Below, piece by piece: positions 56,048 through 64,000 of a stretch of 64,000 nt of DNA. Numbering within the stretch: position 1 is the first letter of the stretch; each line of letters opens with the position of its first letter. Origin of the DNA: Alkanindiges illinoisensis. Lineage in GTDB: Bacteria > Pseudomonadota > Gammaproteobacteria > Pseudomonadales > Moraxellaceae. A program made the translations under genes and the position numbers. The stretch lies in the NCBI RefSeq assembly GCF_004377485.1, contig NZ_SNTY01000009.1, forward strand, positions 1 through 64,000. The letters are read 5' to 3'. The notes under the pieces were generated by a model that did not search any database, was not told the DNA's origin, and worked only from the letters and a program-made list of their open reading frames with translations.

Positions 56048-56551
56048 TTACTGGGTAGCATCCAGACGTTCAGTAATTTTGCTGGTAATGTCCACAGTTG
56101 GGCTGCTCCAGATGACATTTTTCTTTTCAATGATAATGTCATAATTGCCTTCCTTGCGAATATCTTCAATGATTTTCTCAAGTTTTGGCAGCAGCGTTTT
56201 GTACATGGTGGCTTGCGTTTCATCAACACGCTTTTGCAAACCTTCAGCCGTACTGTTGTATTCGTTGATCTTGCTTTGAGCCTGCGTTTGCAATGCTCTC
56301 ACCTGATCTTCCTTCAGTACTTTGGCATCAGTCTTGAAGCGATTTTCAATACCAGCCAGTTCTTTTTGCAGGGCTTCAATCCGGTCACGCTGCGGCTTTA
56401 GGCTACTGTTTAGGTTAGCCACGGTTTGCTTGGCGTATTTTGAATTAAAAATTGCTACCTGAGAATCGGCAACTGCAACATTATTGGCATAAGCAGCACT
56501 GGTTGATAAAGCAGCAATGGTCAGTGCGGCTGTGGCAAATAAATGACGCAT
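56048..56551 (-). CDS. skp: OmpH/Skp-family periplasmic chaperone
   Basis: 167-residue periplasmic chaperone for outer-membrane proteins. Signal peptide of 22 residues (SAAYA-NN). A long coiled coil (RIEALQKELAGIENRFKTDA core, about 60-125) makes the tentacles of the trimer, and the rest is the beta body. AAGGAG stands six bases before the ATG. It lies between bamA and lpxD as in other gammaproteobacteria. Confidence 0.95.
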   Translation of the reverse strand: MRHLFATAALTIAALSTSAAYANNVAVADSQVAIFNSKYAKQTVANLNSSLKPQRDRIEALQKELAGIENRFKTDAKVLKEDQVRALQTQAQSKINEYNSTAEGLQKRVDETQATMYKTLLPKLEKIIEDIRKEGNYDIIIEKKNVIWSSPTVDITSKITERLDATQ

Positions 56552-56596
56552 ATTAAACTCCTTGTGACTCTTAAATGTTTTTAAGCATCCATTTGC

Positions 56597-59086
56597 TTAA
56601 AAGGTACGTCCAATTTCAAACTGAACACGTTTTGTTTCATCACCATCTTTCTGATTAAGCGGATATGCATAGCTCAGCGATAATGGACCAATCACCGTAA
56701 TCCAGGTAAACCCGACACCAGCACTGTACCGAATGTTATCTGCACTGATTTCAAAATCTGAAGCATCGGTATTGTAGACCTGACCACCTTCGACAAACAG
56801 GACAGGACGGATCTGGCGTGACCAGTCACCCTTGAATGGTACAGGCAATACCAGCTCTACCCCACCCTGAATCAGGGCATTACCACCAATTGCTTCTGGA
56901 TCTGTATCGGTAGTACCAGTTTCCTGATAAATCACTGCGGGACTGCGCGGGCCCAGCGTACTTACCTTATAACCGCGGACTGAGCCATAACCACCAGCAA
57001 AATAGTTTTTATAAAACGGCAAGTCATTACCATAGCCCAGTTTGCTATAAGTGCGCAGAACAAATTTGTCACCCAGTGGAAATAGCGCCTGACCATCATA
57101 CGTCAGTTTTTGATATTCCACATCACTACCGGGCAAGGCAATATCCAGCGACAAACGATGGTACATCCCTTTGGTTGGGAATACCGGACGGTTTAGGGTG
57201 TTATAGGCCCAAGCCAGATTTAAATTATACGTTAAATAATCACCTTCAAAGCTGCTGTCATAGAGCTTTGTGGTTTGTTGTTCGGTTTCATAGACAATAC
57301 TACCATCGGTACCACGGACAACGTTCCCATCTTTATCTAATTGTGGAATTTTATTGCCATTGGCATCTGTTTTGTCCACCGTTGTGGTTTTATAAACACT
57401 ACCTGTAGGCTTACCACCATTAGCCAATAAATAATCACGTATCGCTGTTGATACAAACTGGCCCGTAGAAATCTGGGTTTCATCCACATTGAATGATGCA
57501 CTGACATTCTGGTTTTCATCCAGCGGATAACCAAACGTTAAGCTACCACCTACAGAATCTGTAACATAAGTACTAACGTTCAGTTTATCCAGCTTGGTTT
57601 TGCGGAAATAGGCGTTATAACCCCGGCTGACCCCATCAATCGTGAAATAAGGATCCAGAACATTCAGGTTATAATAATCCAGTGTTTCTGAGCGTGACAG
57701 ATCAATTGCCACCTGATTACCAGTTCCCAGAAAGTTAGTCTGGCTAAGACCCAGCTGGAAAGTGACACCGCCACCTTGCGAATAGCCTACCGCTACAGTA
57801 CTGGTACCAGAGTTTTGCTCTTCAACCTTAACATTGAGATCAATCTGATCGGCTGTATTAGGAACACGCACAGGTTCAATTGCTACAGTCTTGAAATAGC
57901 CTGTGCGTTCCAAGCGCACTTTGGACAGATCAATTTTTTCATTGGTAGCCAGTGCACCTTCCATTTGACGCATCTCACGGCGTAGCACTTCATCGGCTGT
58001 CTTGGTATTGCCATTAAAGTTAATACGACGCACCGTGACCTGCTTGCCCGGATTAATATAATAATTTAGGTTAACGGTCTTATTTGCTTCATCAATGTCA
58101 GGTACAGCATTGATCTCGGCAAAATAATAGCCGGCATTACCATATTTGCGGGTTAGTAACTCCTTAACCGCATTAACTTGCGCCTGCGAGTAAGTTGCAC
58201 CTTCCTTGAAAATTGCCAGTGGACGTAATTCATCTTGCGAAAATAGCGTATCGCCTAAAAACTTGGTTTGACCAAATTTATACTGCTCACCTTCACTAAT
58301 GCTCACTTCAATAAAAATGCGCTTTTTATCTTCACTAATGTTTAACTGGGCATTATTCACATTAAAATTAACATAGCCCTTGTTTAAATAAAGCGCACGC
58401 AGACTTTCCAGACTGGCTGTCATGCGCTCGCGGGCATAGCGGTCATTCCGGGTCAATACGGATGACCATGAGCTTTCTTTAACTGCAAAGGCTTGCAGGA
58501 TGTCACTGTCCTTAAATACGGTATTGCCAATGACATTAATATCAAAAACCTTGGCTGCCGTACCCTCAATGAACTTGAAGTTTAAATCAACCCTGTTGTT
58601 GGCCCGTGGGGTAGTTTCCACAGTGACGTCAGCATCATAACGACCCTGCTGGGCATATTGCTGCTCAAGCTCATTTTCAATATTTTGCAAGGTCGCACGC
58701 TTGAGCACCTGACCTTCACCCAGATTCAGGCTTTTTAAACCCTGTTTCAGGGTATCGGTTGGAATCAGTTTATTGCCAGTGAAGGTCACTGATGAAATTA
58801 CAGGACGCTCAATAACCTTGAACACCAGTGTATTACCGTCACGTACACTTTGAATGTCATCAAAGTTGCCAGTGGCATATAAGGCACGAATACTATCTGC
58901 CACTTTTGCATCAGTAATCTGATCACCGCTGCTGACCGGCAATACCCCGTAAACGCTGGCTGGTGCAAGCCGTACCAGTCCTTCAATCCGGACGTCCTGT
59001 GCTACAAAATCTTCAGCATTGGCCTGCTGTACCAAAGCCATTGCGCTAACCAGTGTCAGAGGCAGTGTAAAATATGAGTGCCGCAT
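56597..59086 (-). CDS. bamA: Outer-membrane protein assembly factor BamA
   Basis: 829-residue Omp85 protein, central part of the BAM machine that inserts beta-barrels. Signal peptide to residue 24 (QANA-ED). Five POTRA domains (about 25-425) are followed by a 16-strand barrel with the conserved loop-6 VRGY motif (GSVRGYKVSTLGPRSP) and a C-terminal Phe. A hydrophilic insertion of about 45 residues at about 560-610, rich in Asp-x-Asp-Gly turns (DANGNK, DKDGNV, GTDGSI), enlarges one barrel loop. The ATG at 59086 is used; the frame could start five codons earlier with TTG. Confidence 0.97.
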   Translation of the reverse strand: MRHSYFTLPLTLVSAMALVQQANAEDFVAQDVRIEGLVRLAPASVYGVLPVSSGDQITDAKVADSIRALYATGNFDDIQSVRDGNTLVFKVIERPVISSVTFTGNKLIPTDTLKQGLKSLNLGEGQVLKRATLQNIENELEQQYAQQGRYDADVTVETTPRANNRVDLNFKFIEGTAAKVFDINVIGNTVFKDSDILQAFAVKESSWSSVLTRNDRYARERMTASLESLRALYLNKGYVNFNVNNAQLNISEDKKRIFIEVSISEGEQYKFGQTKFLGDTLFSQDELRPLAIFKEGATYSQAQVNAVKELLTRKYGNAGYYFAEINAVPDIDEANKTVNLNYYINPGKQVTVRRINFNGNTKTADEVLRREMRQMEGALATNEKIDLSKVRLERTGYFKTVAIEPVRVPNTADQIDLNVKVEEQNSGTSTVAVGYSQGGGVTFQLGLSQTNFLGTGNQVAIDLSRSETLDYYNLNVLDPYFTIDGVSRGYNAYFRKTKLDKLNVSTYVTDSVGGSLTFGYPLDENQNVSASFNVDETQISTGQFVSTAIRDYLLANGGKPTGSVYKTTTVDKTDANGNKIPQLDKDGNVVRGTDGSIVYETEQQTTKLYDSSFEGDYLTYNLNLAWAYNTLNRPVFPTKGMYHRLSLDIALPGSDVEYQKLTYDGQALFPLGDKFVLRTYSKLGYGNDLPFYKNYFAGGYGSVRGYKVSTLGPRSPAVIYQETGTTDTDPEAIGGNALIQGGVELVLPVPFKGDWSRQIRPVLFVEGGQVYNTDASDFEISADNIRYSAGVGFTWITVIGPLSLSYAYPLNQKDGDETKRVQFEIGRTF

Positions 59087-59138
59087 GCCTAAGGATTCCA
59101 AAAGTAAAAATTAATTAAAAATCATTGTTACACAGCTG

Positions 59139-60494
59139 TTAGATCAGGCGTGCAAAATCATTAAATAGTGCAAGGATCATCAATGCCCCAAGTAATACTA
59201 TACCAATGCGCAAGCCAATCATTTGAATTTGCTCGGACACTGGTTTACCGCGCAGTGCTTCAATAAAATAATAGACTATGTGTCCACCATCAAGTACCGG
59301 GATAGGTAATAAGTTTAAAATTCCCAGACTAACACTCATTAAGGCCATAAGCCTGATAAATGGCTGCCAGCCCATTTCGGCACTTTGGCCAGCCATATTG
59401 GCAATAGTCACTGGACCAGACAAGTTTTCCAGGCCAATTTTTCCGGTAAACATTTTACCCATGGCCTGAACTGTAATTACCGACAATTGCCATGTTTGGT
59501 TAGCGGCCATGCCCAGCGCGGTGAGCGGACTGTACTGAACTGTTTGGGTATATTCTGTTGGAATTTTATAATTTTCAACTTTAGCGCTTGCACCCAGAAA
59601 TCCATATTCAGTGCCTACCGCATCCTTTTTACCCTTGGGCATTACTTTTAACTGCAAAGGTTTGCCATCACGTACGATGTCAAATACCAACACCTGCTCA
59701 GGATGGCTGCGTACAATCTGGGTCACCTGAAACCATTGATTGATTGGTCGCTGATTAATCTGTACAATCTGATCGCCAGCTTTCAGCCCCTGATTTGCAG
59801 CGGCTTCATGAGGAGTTACCTCACCAATAACAGGCTTAATATCAGGCTGATAAGGTAAAAAACCCAATTGTTCAAGTGGGTTTTGCCCACTGGTGCGCAT
59901 GAAATTCTGGATTGGCAGGTTGTAGGTTTGAAGTTGCTGATGACGTTCGGCAGTGATCTGAATGCTGCCAGTTTCACCCATGCGCTCTACCAGCGCATAG
60001 TTCAGGTTTTCCCAGGTTAAGGTCTGGGTGCCATCCACTGCGGTAATTTTATCACCGACCTGTAGCCCTGCCTGAGCCGCAGGAGAATGGGGCTGGATTT
60101 GACCAATACGGGTATTTAATTGCTCACTGGCAGGCAGAAACAAGATCCAGTACAGCACAATTGCAAATAGCAGGTTAATCAGCGGACCAGCTGCCACAAT
60201 GGCAATACGGCTCCAGGCTGACTGGCGGTTAAAGGCATAGGGAATATCTTCAGCGGCAACTTCACCTTCACGCTCATCTGCCATGCGTACATAGCCACCC
60301 AGCGGAATGGCAGCAAGCTGATAGCATACTCCGTCTTTGCCGTGCCATTTCAATAATGTGGGGCCAAATCCAATGGAATAGACCAGTACCTTGACTCCCA
60401 TTCGTCTGGCAACCCAGAAATGGCCGAACTCATGAATTGCAATCAAAGGCCCTAGTAAAACAATTGCTGCAAGAATAATAAATACGATATTCAT
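59139..60494 (-). CDS. rseP: Site-2 regulated intramembrane protease RseP
   Basis: 451-residue zinc metalloprotease of the inner membrane. HEFGH (21-25) in the first helix binds zinc, and LDGG in [10 protein letters not shown] gives the third ligand. Two periplasmic PDZ domains lie between (about 120-300). It cleaves anti-sigma factors such as RseA and leftover signal peptides. ATG 60494 follows AGGA and overlaps the dxr stop (ATGA). Confidence 0.96.
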   Translation of the reverse strand: MNIVFIILAAIVLLGPLIAIHEFGHFWVARRMGVKVLVYSIGFGPTLLKWHGKDGVCYQLAAIPLGGYVRMADEREGEVAAEDIPYAFNRQSAWSRIAIVAAGPLINLLFAIVLYWILFLPASEQLNTRIGQIQPHSPAAQAGLQVGDKITAVDGTQTLTWENLNYALVERMGETGSIQITAERHQQLQTYNLPIQNFMRTSGQNPLEQLGFLPYQPDIKPVIGEVTPHEAAANQGLKAGDQIVQINQRPINQWFQVTQIVRSHPEQVLVFDIVRDGKPLQLKVMPKGKKDAVGTEYGFLGASAKVENYKIPTEYTQTVQYSPLTALGMAANQTWQLSVITVQAMGKMFTGKIGLENLSGPVTIANMAGQSAEMGWQPFIRLMALMSVSLGILNLLPIPVLDGGHIVYYFIEALRGKPVSEQIQMIGLRIGIVLLGALMILALFNDFARLI

Positions 60495-61720
60495 GTAGTC
60501 CTGTTGGCATTCGCCATTATCCATTGCCCTGCAAGCTCGCGCGCTTCAAGGTCTTGCACAAGGATTGTGTCAAGGTCGTGTGCAGGAAGCACATTGATTT
60601 GTGTTATTACTGCGTGTATGAGTTGTGTAATCTGTGTAAACGCAATTTTATTAGCCAGAAATGCTGCAACAGCAACTTCATTGGCTGCATTCAATACAGC
60701 AGGCGCACAACCGCCGGTTTTCATGGCGGATTTTGCCAATGCCAAAGCGGGAAACCTGACTTCATCCGGTTGCTCAAAGTTCAGGCAATTGGCAGAAAAT
60801 AAATCCAATGGCGGAACGGTGGTTGCAATCCGCTGTGGCCATGCAAGCGCATGTGCAATTGGCGTACACATATCAGGATTACCGAGCTGCGCTAGGGTAG
60901 AACCATCAATGTACTGCACCAATGAATGAACAATGCTTTCCGGGTGAATGACCACTGTCACGCGTTCAACGGGTAACTCAAACAAATGACAGGCTTCAAT
61001 CAGTTCGAGCCCTTTATTCATCAGGGTTGCTGAGTCAACAGAAATTTTCTGGCCCATTGACCAGTTAGGATGTTTGCAGGCTTGTGCTGGCGTAGCCTGC
61101 TGCATTTGTTGCAGTGTCCATGTCCTGAATGGGCCACCGGATGCCGTCAGCAAAATCTGTGAAACACCAGCCCGATTGCCGTGATTTGCAAAGCGTGCTG
61201 TACTGCTGAAATAATCTGTAGGCAGGCATTGAAAAATGGCATTATGCTCAGAATCTACTGGCAGCAAGGTGGCTTGAGCCTGCTTGACGCGCTGCATAAA
61301 CAGCTCACCTGCCATGACCAATGCTTCCTTATTAGCAAGTAACACGCGTTTCCCTGCATCAATGGCGGCCAGTGTCGGTTTTAATCCGGCGCTGCCAACA
61401 ATTGCTGCCATCACAACGTCCACTGCTGCTGCACTAGCAACCTGACATAACCCGGCTTCACCCTCAACAATTTCAATAGCATGTATTTTCTTGTCATTAC
61501 AATGCAATGCAAGTAATGATCTAAAAGCATCTATTTTGCCGTCTGGAACAACCACAACTTTTGGAGAATACTGTTCAACCAATTGTGCCAGTTCATCTAG
61601 ACGCTGAAAGCCTGTCAAGGCATAAACCTGATACTGATCAGGATGCTGAGCCAGCACCTTTAGGGTACTTTTTCCAATGGAACCAGTAGCGCCAAGAATC
61701 GTTACCTGTTGCACTGGCAT
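60491..61720 (-). CDS. dxr: 1-deoxy-D-xylulose 5-phosphate reductoisomerase
   Basis: 409-residue NADPH enzyme of the MEP isoprenoid pathway. GATGSIG (10-16) binds [20 protein letters not shown], the metal motif [14 protein letters not shown] and ASGGPFRTW (flexible loop) are intact. ATG 61720 lies one base after the cdsA stop and behind TAGGTGG. The MEP product feeds uppS, two genes upstream in this block. Confidence 0.97.
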   Translation of the reverse strand: MPVQQVTILGATGSIGKSTLKVLAQHPDQYQVYALTGFQRLDELAQLVEQYSPKVVVVPDGKIDAFRSLLALHCNDKKIHAIEIVEGEAGLCQVASAAAVDVVMAAIVGSAGLKPTLAAIDAGKRVLLANKEALVMAGELFMQRVKQAQATLLPVDSEHNAIFQCLPTDYFSSTARFANHGNRAGVSQILLTASGGPFRTWTLQQMQQATPAQACKHPNWSMGQKISVDSATLMNKGLELIEACHLFELPVERVTVVIHPESIVHSLVQYIDGSTLAQLGNPDMCTPIAHALAWPQRIATTVPPLDLFSANCLNFEQPDEVRFPALALAKSAMKTGGCAPAVLNAANEVAVAAFLANKIAFTQITQLIHAVITQINVLPAHDLDTILVQDLEARELAGQWIMANANRTT

Positions 61721-61721
61721 C

Positions 61722-62525
61722 TTAAAAACCACCTAAAAATTGCTGCTGTAACCATAACCCTAGTGCAAACACCGGGGTTGCGGCCATTAAGGAATCTATA
61801 CGATCCAGTACGCCACCGTGGCCGGGCAAAATTTTTCCTGAATCCTTAATCCCAGCCTTGCGCTTGACCATGGATTCAAATAGATCGCCCTGTACAGAAG
61901 CAAGTACAGTGACAATAGACAGCGCAATAAACACAACCAGTGCAGTGGCATCAAGCTTGAGTTGACCAAAGCCTACCGCCAGTATCACTACCAGTGTTAA
62001 TGCTAATCCGCCAATCAATCCCTCTACTGATTTATTGGGACTGACATTGGGCGCCAGTTTGCGCTTGCCAAATGCACGTCCAGCAAAATAGGCGCCGCTA
62101 TCAGCACACCATACCAGTGCAAACACATACATGAGCCACCACGGCGACTGTTGCCATAAGGCAAAAATAGCTATTACCGTTGCAACTAAGAGTATTGCAC
62201 CGAGGACATTCAGACTTTTATTGTACCAGCCTGTTTTTTCAGGATATTGCTTGACCCACGACAGACTTATGAGCCAGATCAGTAAGGCAATTGCCCAGAG
62301 ATAAGGCCAGCTTTGTGGTAAAAATAAAGTACCCGCAGAAATTCCAGTAACAATAGCTGCATATAGAATGTATTGTTGATTGGGAATTAAACGTGCCCAC
62401 TCATAACCGGCAATTGCCACCATGAGTAACATCAAGCCCATCATGGGCAGTACACTTGTGCTGGCAAACATACACAGCAGGACAATAGCAACTAAAATCA
62501 GTGCTGTGCGAATGCGCTCAATCAT
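61722..62525 (-). CDS. cdsA: Phosphatidate cytidylyltransferase
   Basis: 267-residue integral membrane enzyme (about eight helices) making CDP-diacylglycerol from CTP and phosphatidic acid. The C-terminal signature [29 protein letters not shown] has all key residues (core [18 protein letters not shown]). ATG 62525 overlaps the uppS stop by eight bases; a longer frame through uppS is rejected. Confidence 0.96.
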   Translation of the reverse strand: MIERIRTALILVAIVLLCMFASTSVLPMMGLMLLMVAIAGYEWARLIPNQQYILYAAIVTGISAGTLFLPQSWPYLWAIALLIWLISLSWVKQYPEKTGWYNKSLNVLGAILLVATVIAIFALWQQSPWWLMYVFALVWCADSGAYFAGRAFGKRKLAPNVSPNKSVEGLIGGLALTLVVILAVGFGQLKLDATALVVFIALSIVTVLASVQGDLFESMVKRKAGIKDSGKILPGHGGVLDRIDSLMAATPVFALGLWLQQQFLGGF

Positions 62526-63363
62526 TATCAAAGCTCGTTGCTGTTGCAGGATGGTTATTATCGAGTTGCTGCTTAACCTGCTCGCTCGTACGACCAAAAC
62601 GGCGTTCACGCTGGGCAAAAACCTTAAGCGCCTTATTAAATTCTTCTACTGAAAAATCAGGCCATAAGGTTTCAGTAAAATATAGCTCTGCATAGGCAGC
62701 TTGCCAAAGCAGAAAATTGGACAACCGATAGTCGCCACCAGTACGGATCATCAAATCGACTGCTGGCAGGTCGGATAGCGAAATATACTGTTGCAGCGCC
62801 TGTTCGTTAATCTGACCGACATTTAACAGCCCACGCTCTACCTGAAGCGCCAGTTGCTGGGCAGCCTGAGCAATGTCCCACATGCCGCCATAGCTTACGG
62901 CAATCACCAGCGTCATTGAACAATGATGCGCTGTGGCACTTTCAGCTTCCAGCATGAGCTGCTGTAGTTCATCAGATAGCTGGGCACGATTGCCAATAAA
63001 GCGCAAGGCAATATCGTGTTTGATCATGCGGGGAACCTGCTCGCGGATAGTCTGGGCAAACAGTTCCATCAGCAGGGCAACTTCCTTGTGGGGGCGCTGC
63101 CAGTTTTCACTGGAAAAGGCAAATACAGTGAGTACCTCAACATCCAGACGACGAGCCTGCTCGACCACAGGATCAAGCTGTACCTTGCCCGCTCGATGTC
63201 CCCCACCTTCTGGCAAGGCTTCACGCTTTCCATAACGGTTGTTGCCATCCATAATAATCGCCACATGACGTGGCAAGTTCATGGAAGTCTGATCAGCGCC
63301 CTGCTGTTCACTGGAGACAGGCTCAGCAGCAACCGGATTACTGGAAATGGAATTACTGGACAT
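62518..63363 (-). CDS. uppS: Undecaprenyl diphosphate synthase
   Basis: 281-residue cis-prenyltransferase producing the C55 carrier for peptidoglycan and surface glycans. MDGNNR (38-43, catalytic Asp39), GHRAG, FAFSSENW and the C-terminal RTGGDYRLSNFLLWQ and WPDF motifs are conserved. An extra Ser/Glu-rich N-terminus of about 25 residues precedes the core. It starts 15 bases after frr. Confidence 0.96.
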   Translation of the reverse strand: MSSNSISSNPVAAEPVSSEQQGADQTSMNLPRHVAIIMDGNNRYGKREALPEGGGHRAGKVQLDPVVEQARRLDVEVLTVFAFSSENWQRPHKEVALLMELFAQTIREQVPRMIKHDIALRFIGNRAQLSDELQQLMLEAESATAHHCSMTLVIAVSYGGMWDIAQAAQQLALQVERGLLNVGQINEQALQQYISLSDLPAVDLMIRTGGDYRLSNFLLWQAAYAELYFTETLWPDFSVEEFNKALKVFAQRERRFGRTSEQVKQQLDNNHPATATSFDND

Positions 63364-63378
63364 AGGGTGCCTGCTGTA

Positions 63379-63933
63379 TTAAACCTGAATCAACTCGGCT
63401 TCTTTGGCAGCAAGCATTTTATCGACATCCGCCACATACTTGTCGGTCAGCTTTTGAATTTCTTCACCAGCACGACGTTCTTCATCTTCGGAAATTTCTT
63501 TTTCTTTAAGCAAATCTTTAATATCACCCAAAATATCACGGCGAATATTACGGATAGCCACTTTGGCATTTTCTGCTTCACCGCGCGCCAGCTTTTGCAT
63601 GTTGCGACGGGTTTCTTCAGTAAGCGCTGGTAACGGCACACGGATAATGTCCGCAGTGATTGGATTTAGACCAAGATCACTTTCACGGATTGCCTTATCA
63701 ATGGTACTGGTCATGCTACGTTCAAACGGCTGTACCACCAGTGTACGTGCATCGTCGACACCAATGTTGGCCACCTGATTCAGCGGCACATCGCTACCGT
63801 AATAAGGCACCATAACGCCATTGAGCATGGAAGGATGGGCACGGCCTGTACGAACTTTGGCAAAGCCTGCTTCCAGCGCCTCAATACTTTTTTTCATGCG
63901 GCTCTCGCCGTCTTTTTTCAAATCATTAATCAT
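63379..63933 (-). CDS. frr: Ribosome recycling factor
   Basis: 184-residue factor that splits post-termination ribosomes with [48 protein letters not shown] and [17 protein letters not shown] are typical. ATG 63933 follows GAGGAAG and agrees with the usual length; the frame could begin two codons earlier at TTG. First gene of the envelope block within the window; pyrH would be expected beyond the right edge. Confidence 0.97.
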   Translation of the reverse strand: MINDLKKDGESRMKKSIEALEAGFAKVRTGRAHPSMLNGVMVPYYGSDVPLNQVANIGVDDARTLVVQPFERSMTSTIDKAIRESDLGLNPITADIIRVPLPALTEETRRNMQKLARGEAENAKVAIRNIRRDILGDIKDLLKEKEISEDEERRAGEEIQKLTDKYVADVDKMLAAKEAELIQV

Positions 63934-64000
63934 GACCAATCTTCCTCATTTTATTCCAGAATCAATATATTGTAGCAATGTCGGCATTTAAGCGTACCGG

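Noticed and set aside
62526-62618. N-terminal extension of cdsA into uppS
   Set aside because: The 31 extra residues are the out-of-frame uppS tail. ATG 62525 with the eight-base overlap fits CdsA length.

Overview
The window looks like a chromosomal segment of a gammaproteobacterium of the family Moraxellaceae. The evidence is a medium G+C, AT-rich spacers, a compact lpxA-fabZ-lpxD-skp-bamA-rseP-dxr-cdsA-uppS-frr block, recA-recX with no visible E. coli-type SOS box, and an integral-membrane alkane hydroxylase beside an AraC-type regulator. An Alkanindiges- or Acinetobacter-like alkane degrader fits best; this is inference from gene content, since no search could be run.

Left part (1-16 kb): mostly housekeeping genes. 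These are glnS divergent from ppiB-lpxH, katE, fba and pgk with two related Ala-rich lipoproteins between them, a DUF2237 gene overlapping a Maf-type nucleotide pyrophosphatase gene, a broken duplicated-domain lipoprotein gene, and mnmG. A decayed copy of the pgk 3' end lies upstream of the first lipoprotein. This shows that the lipoprotein-pgk junction was once duplicated.

Accessory catabolic and surface part (16-32 kb): a BASS-family transporter, alkB divergent from an AraC regulator, and a four-gene surface-glycan cassette (phosphotransferase fusion, HAD phosphatase, nucleotidyltransferase, WavE-like glycosyltransferase). These are followed by zapE, an alpha/beta hydrolase, a second AraC regulator divergent from a Baeyer-Villiger-type flavin monooxygenase, and a full-length ovothiol synthase ovoA. 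Together they suggest hydrocarbon or ketone oxidation combined with surface remodelling and thiol-based redox protection.

Middle part (32-48.9 kb): mfd, a vapBC-type toxin-antitoxin pair, a nitroreductase, hpt, a tandem GST-N protein, rraA with a translationally coupled NAD(P)-binding protein, rpsT, an acyl-CoA dehydrogenase, a membrane-anchored Holliday-junction-resolvase-like protein, a cluster of small phosphatase genes around cysQ, yrfG-hslR, and recA-recX.

Right part (49-64 kb): the 4.5S SRP RNA gene (ffs) with a readable promoter, a strikingly Gln/Asn-rich disordered protein, a metallo-beta-lactamase-fold hydrolase, a CpoB/YbgF-like protein and a SIMPL-domain protein. The ten-gene minus-strand envelope block (frr to lpxA) follows, with several coupled start/stop overlaps. 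I saw no tRNA or rRNA gene, CRISPR array, prophage or intact insertion sequence. One short MITE-like element is present near the left end.
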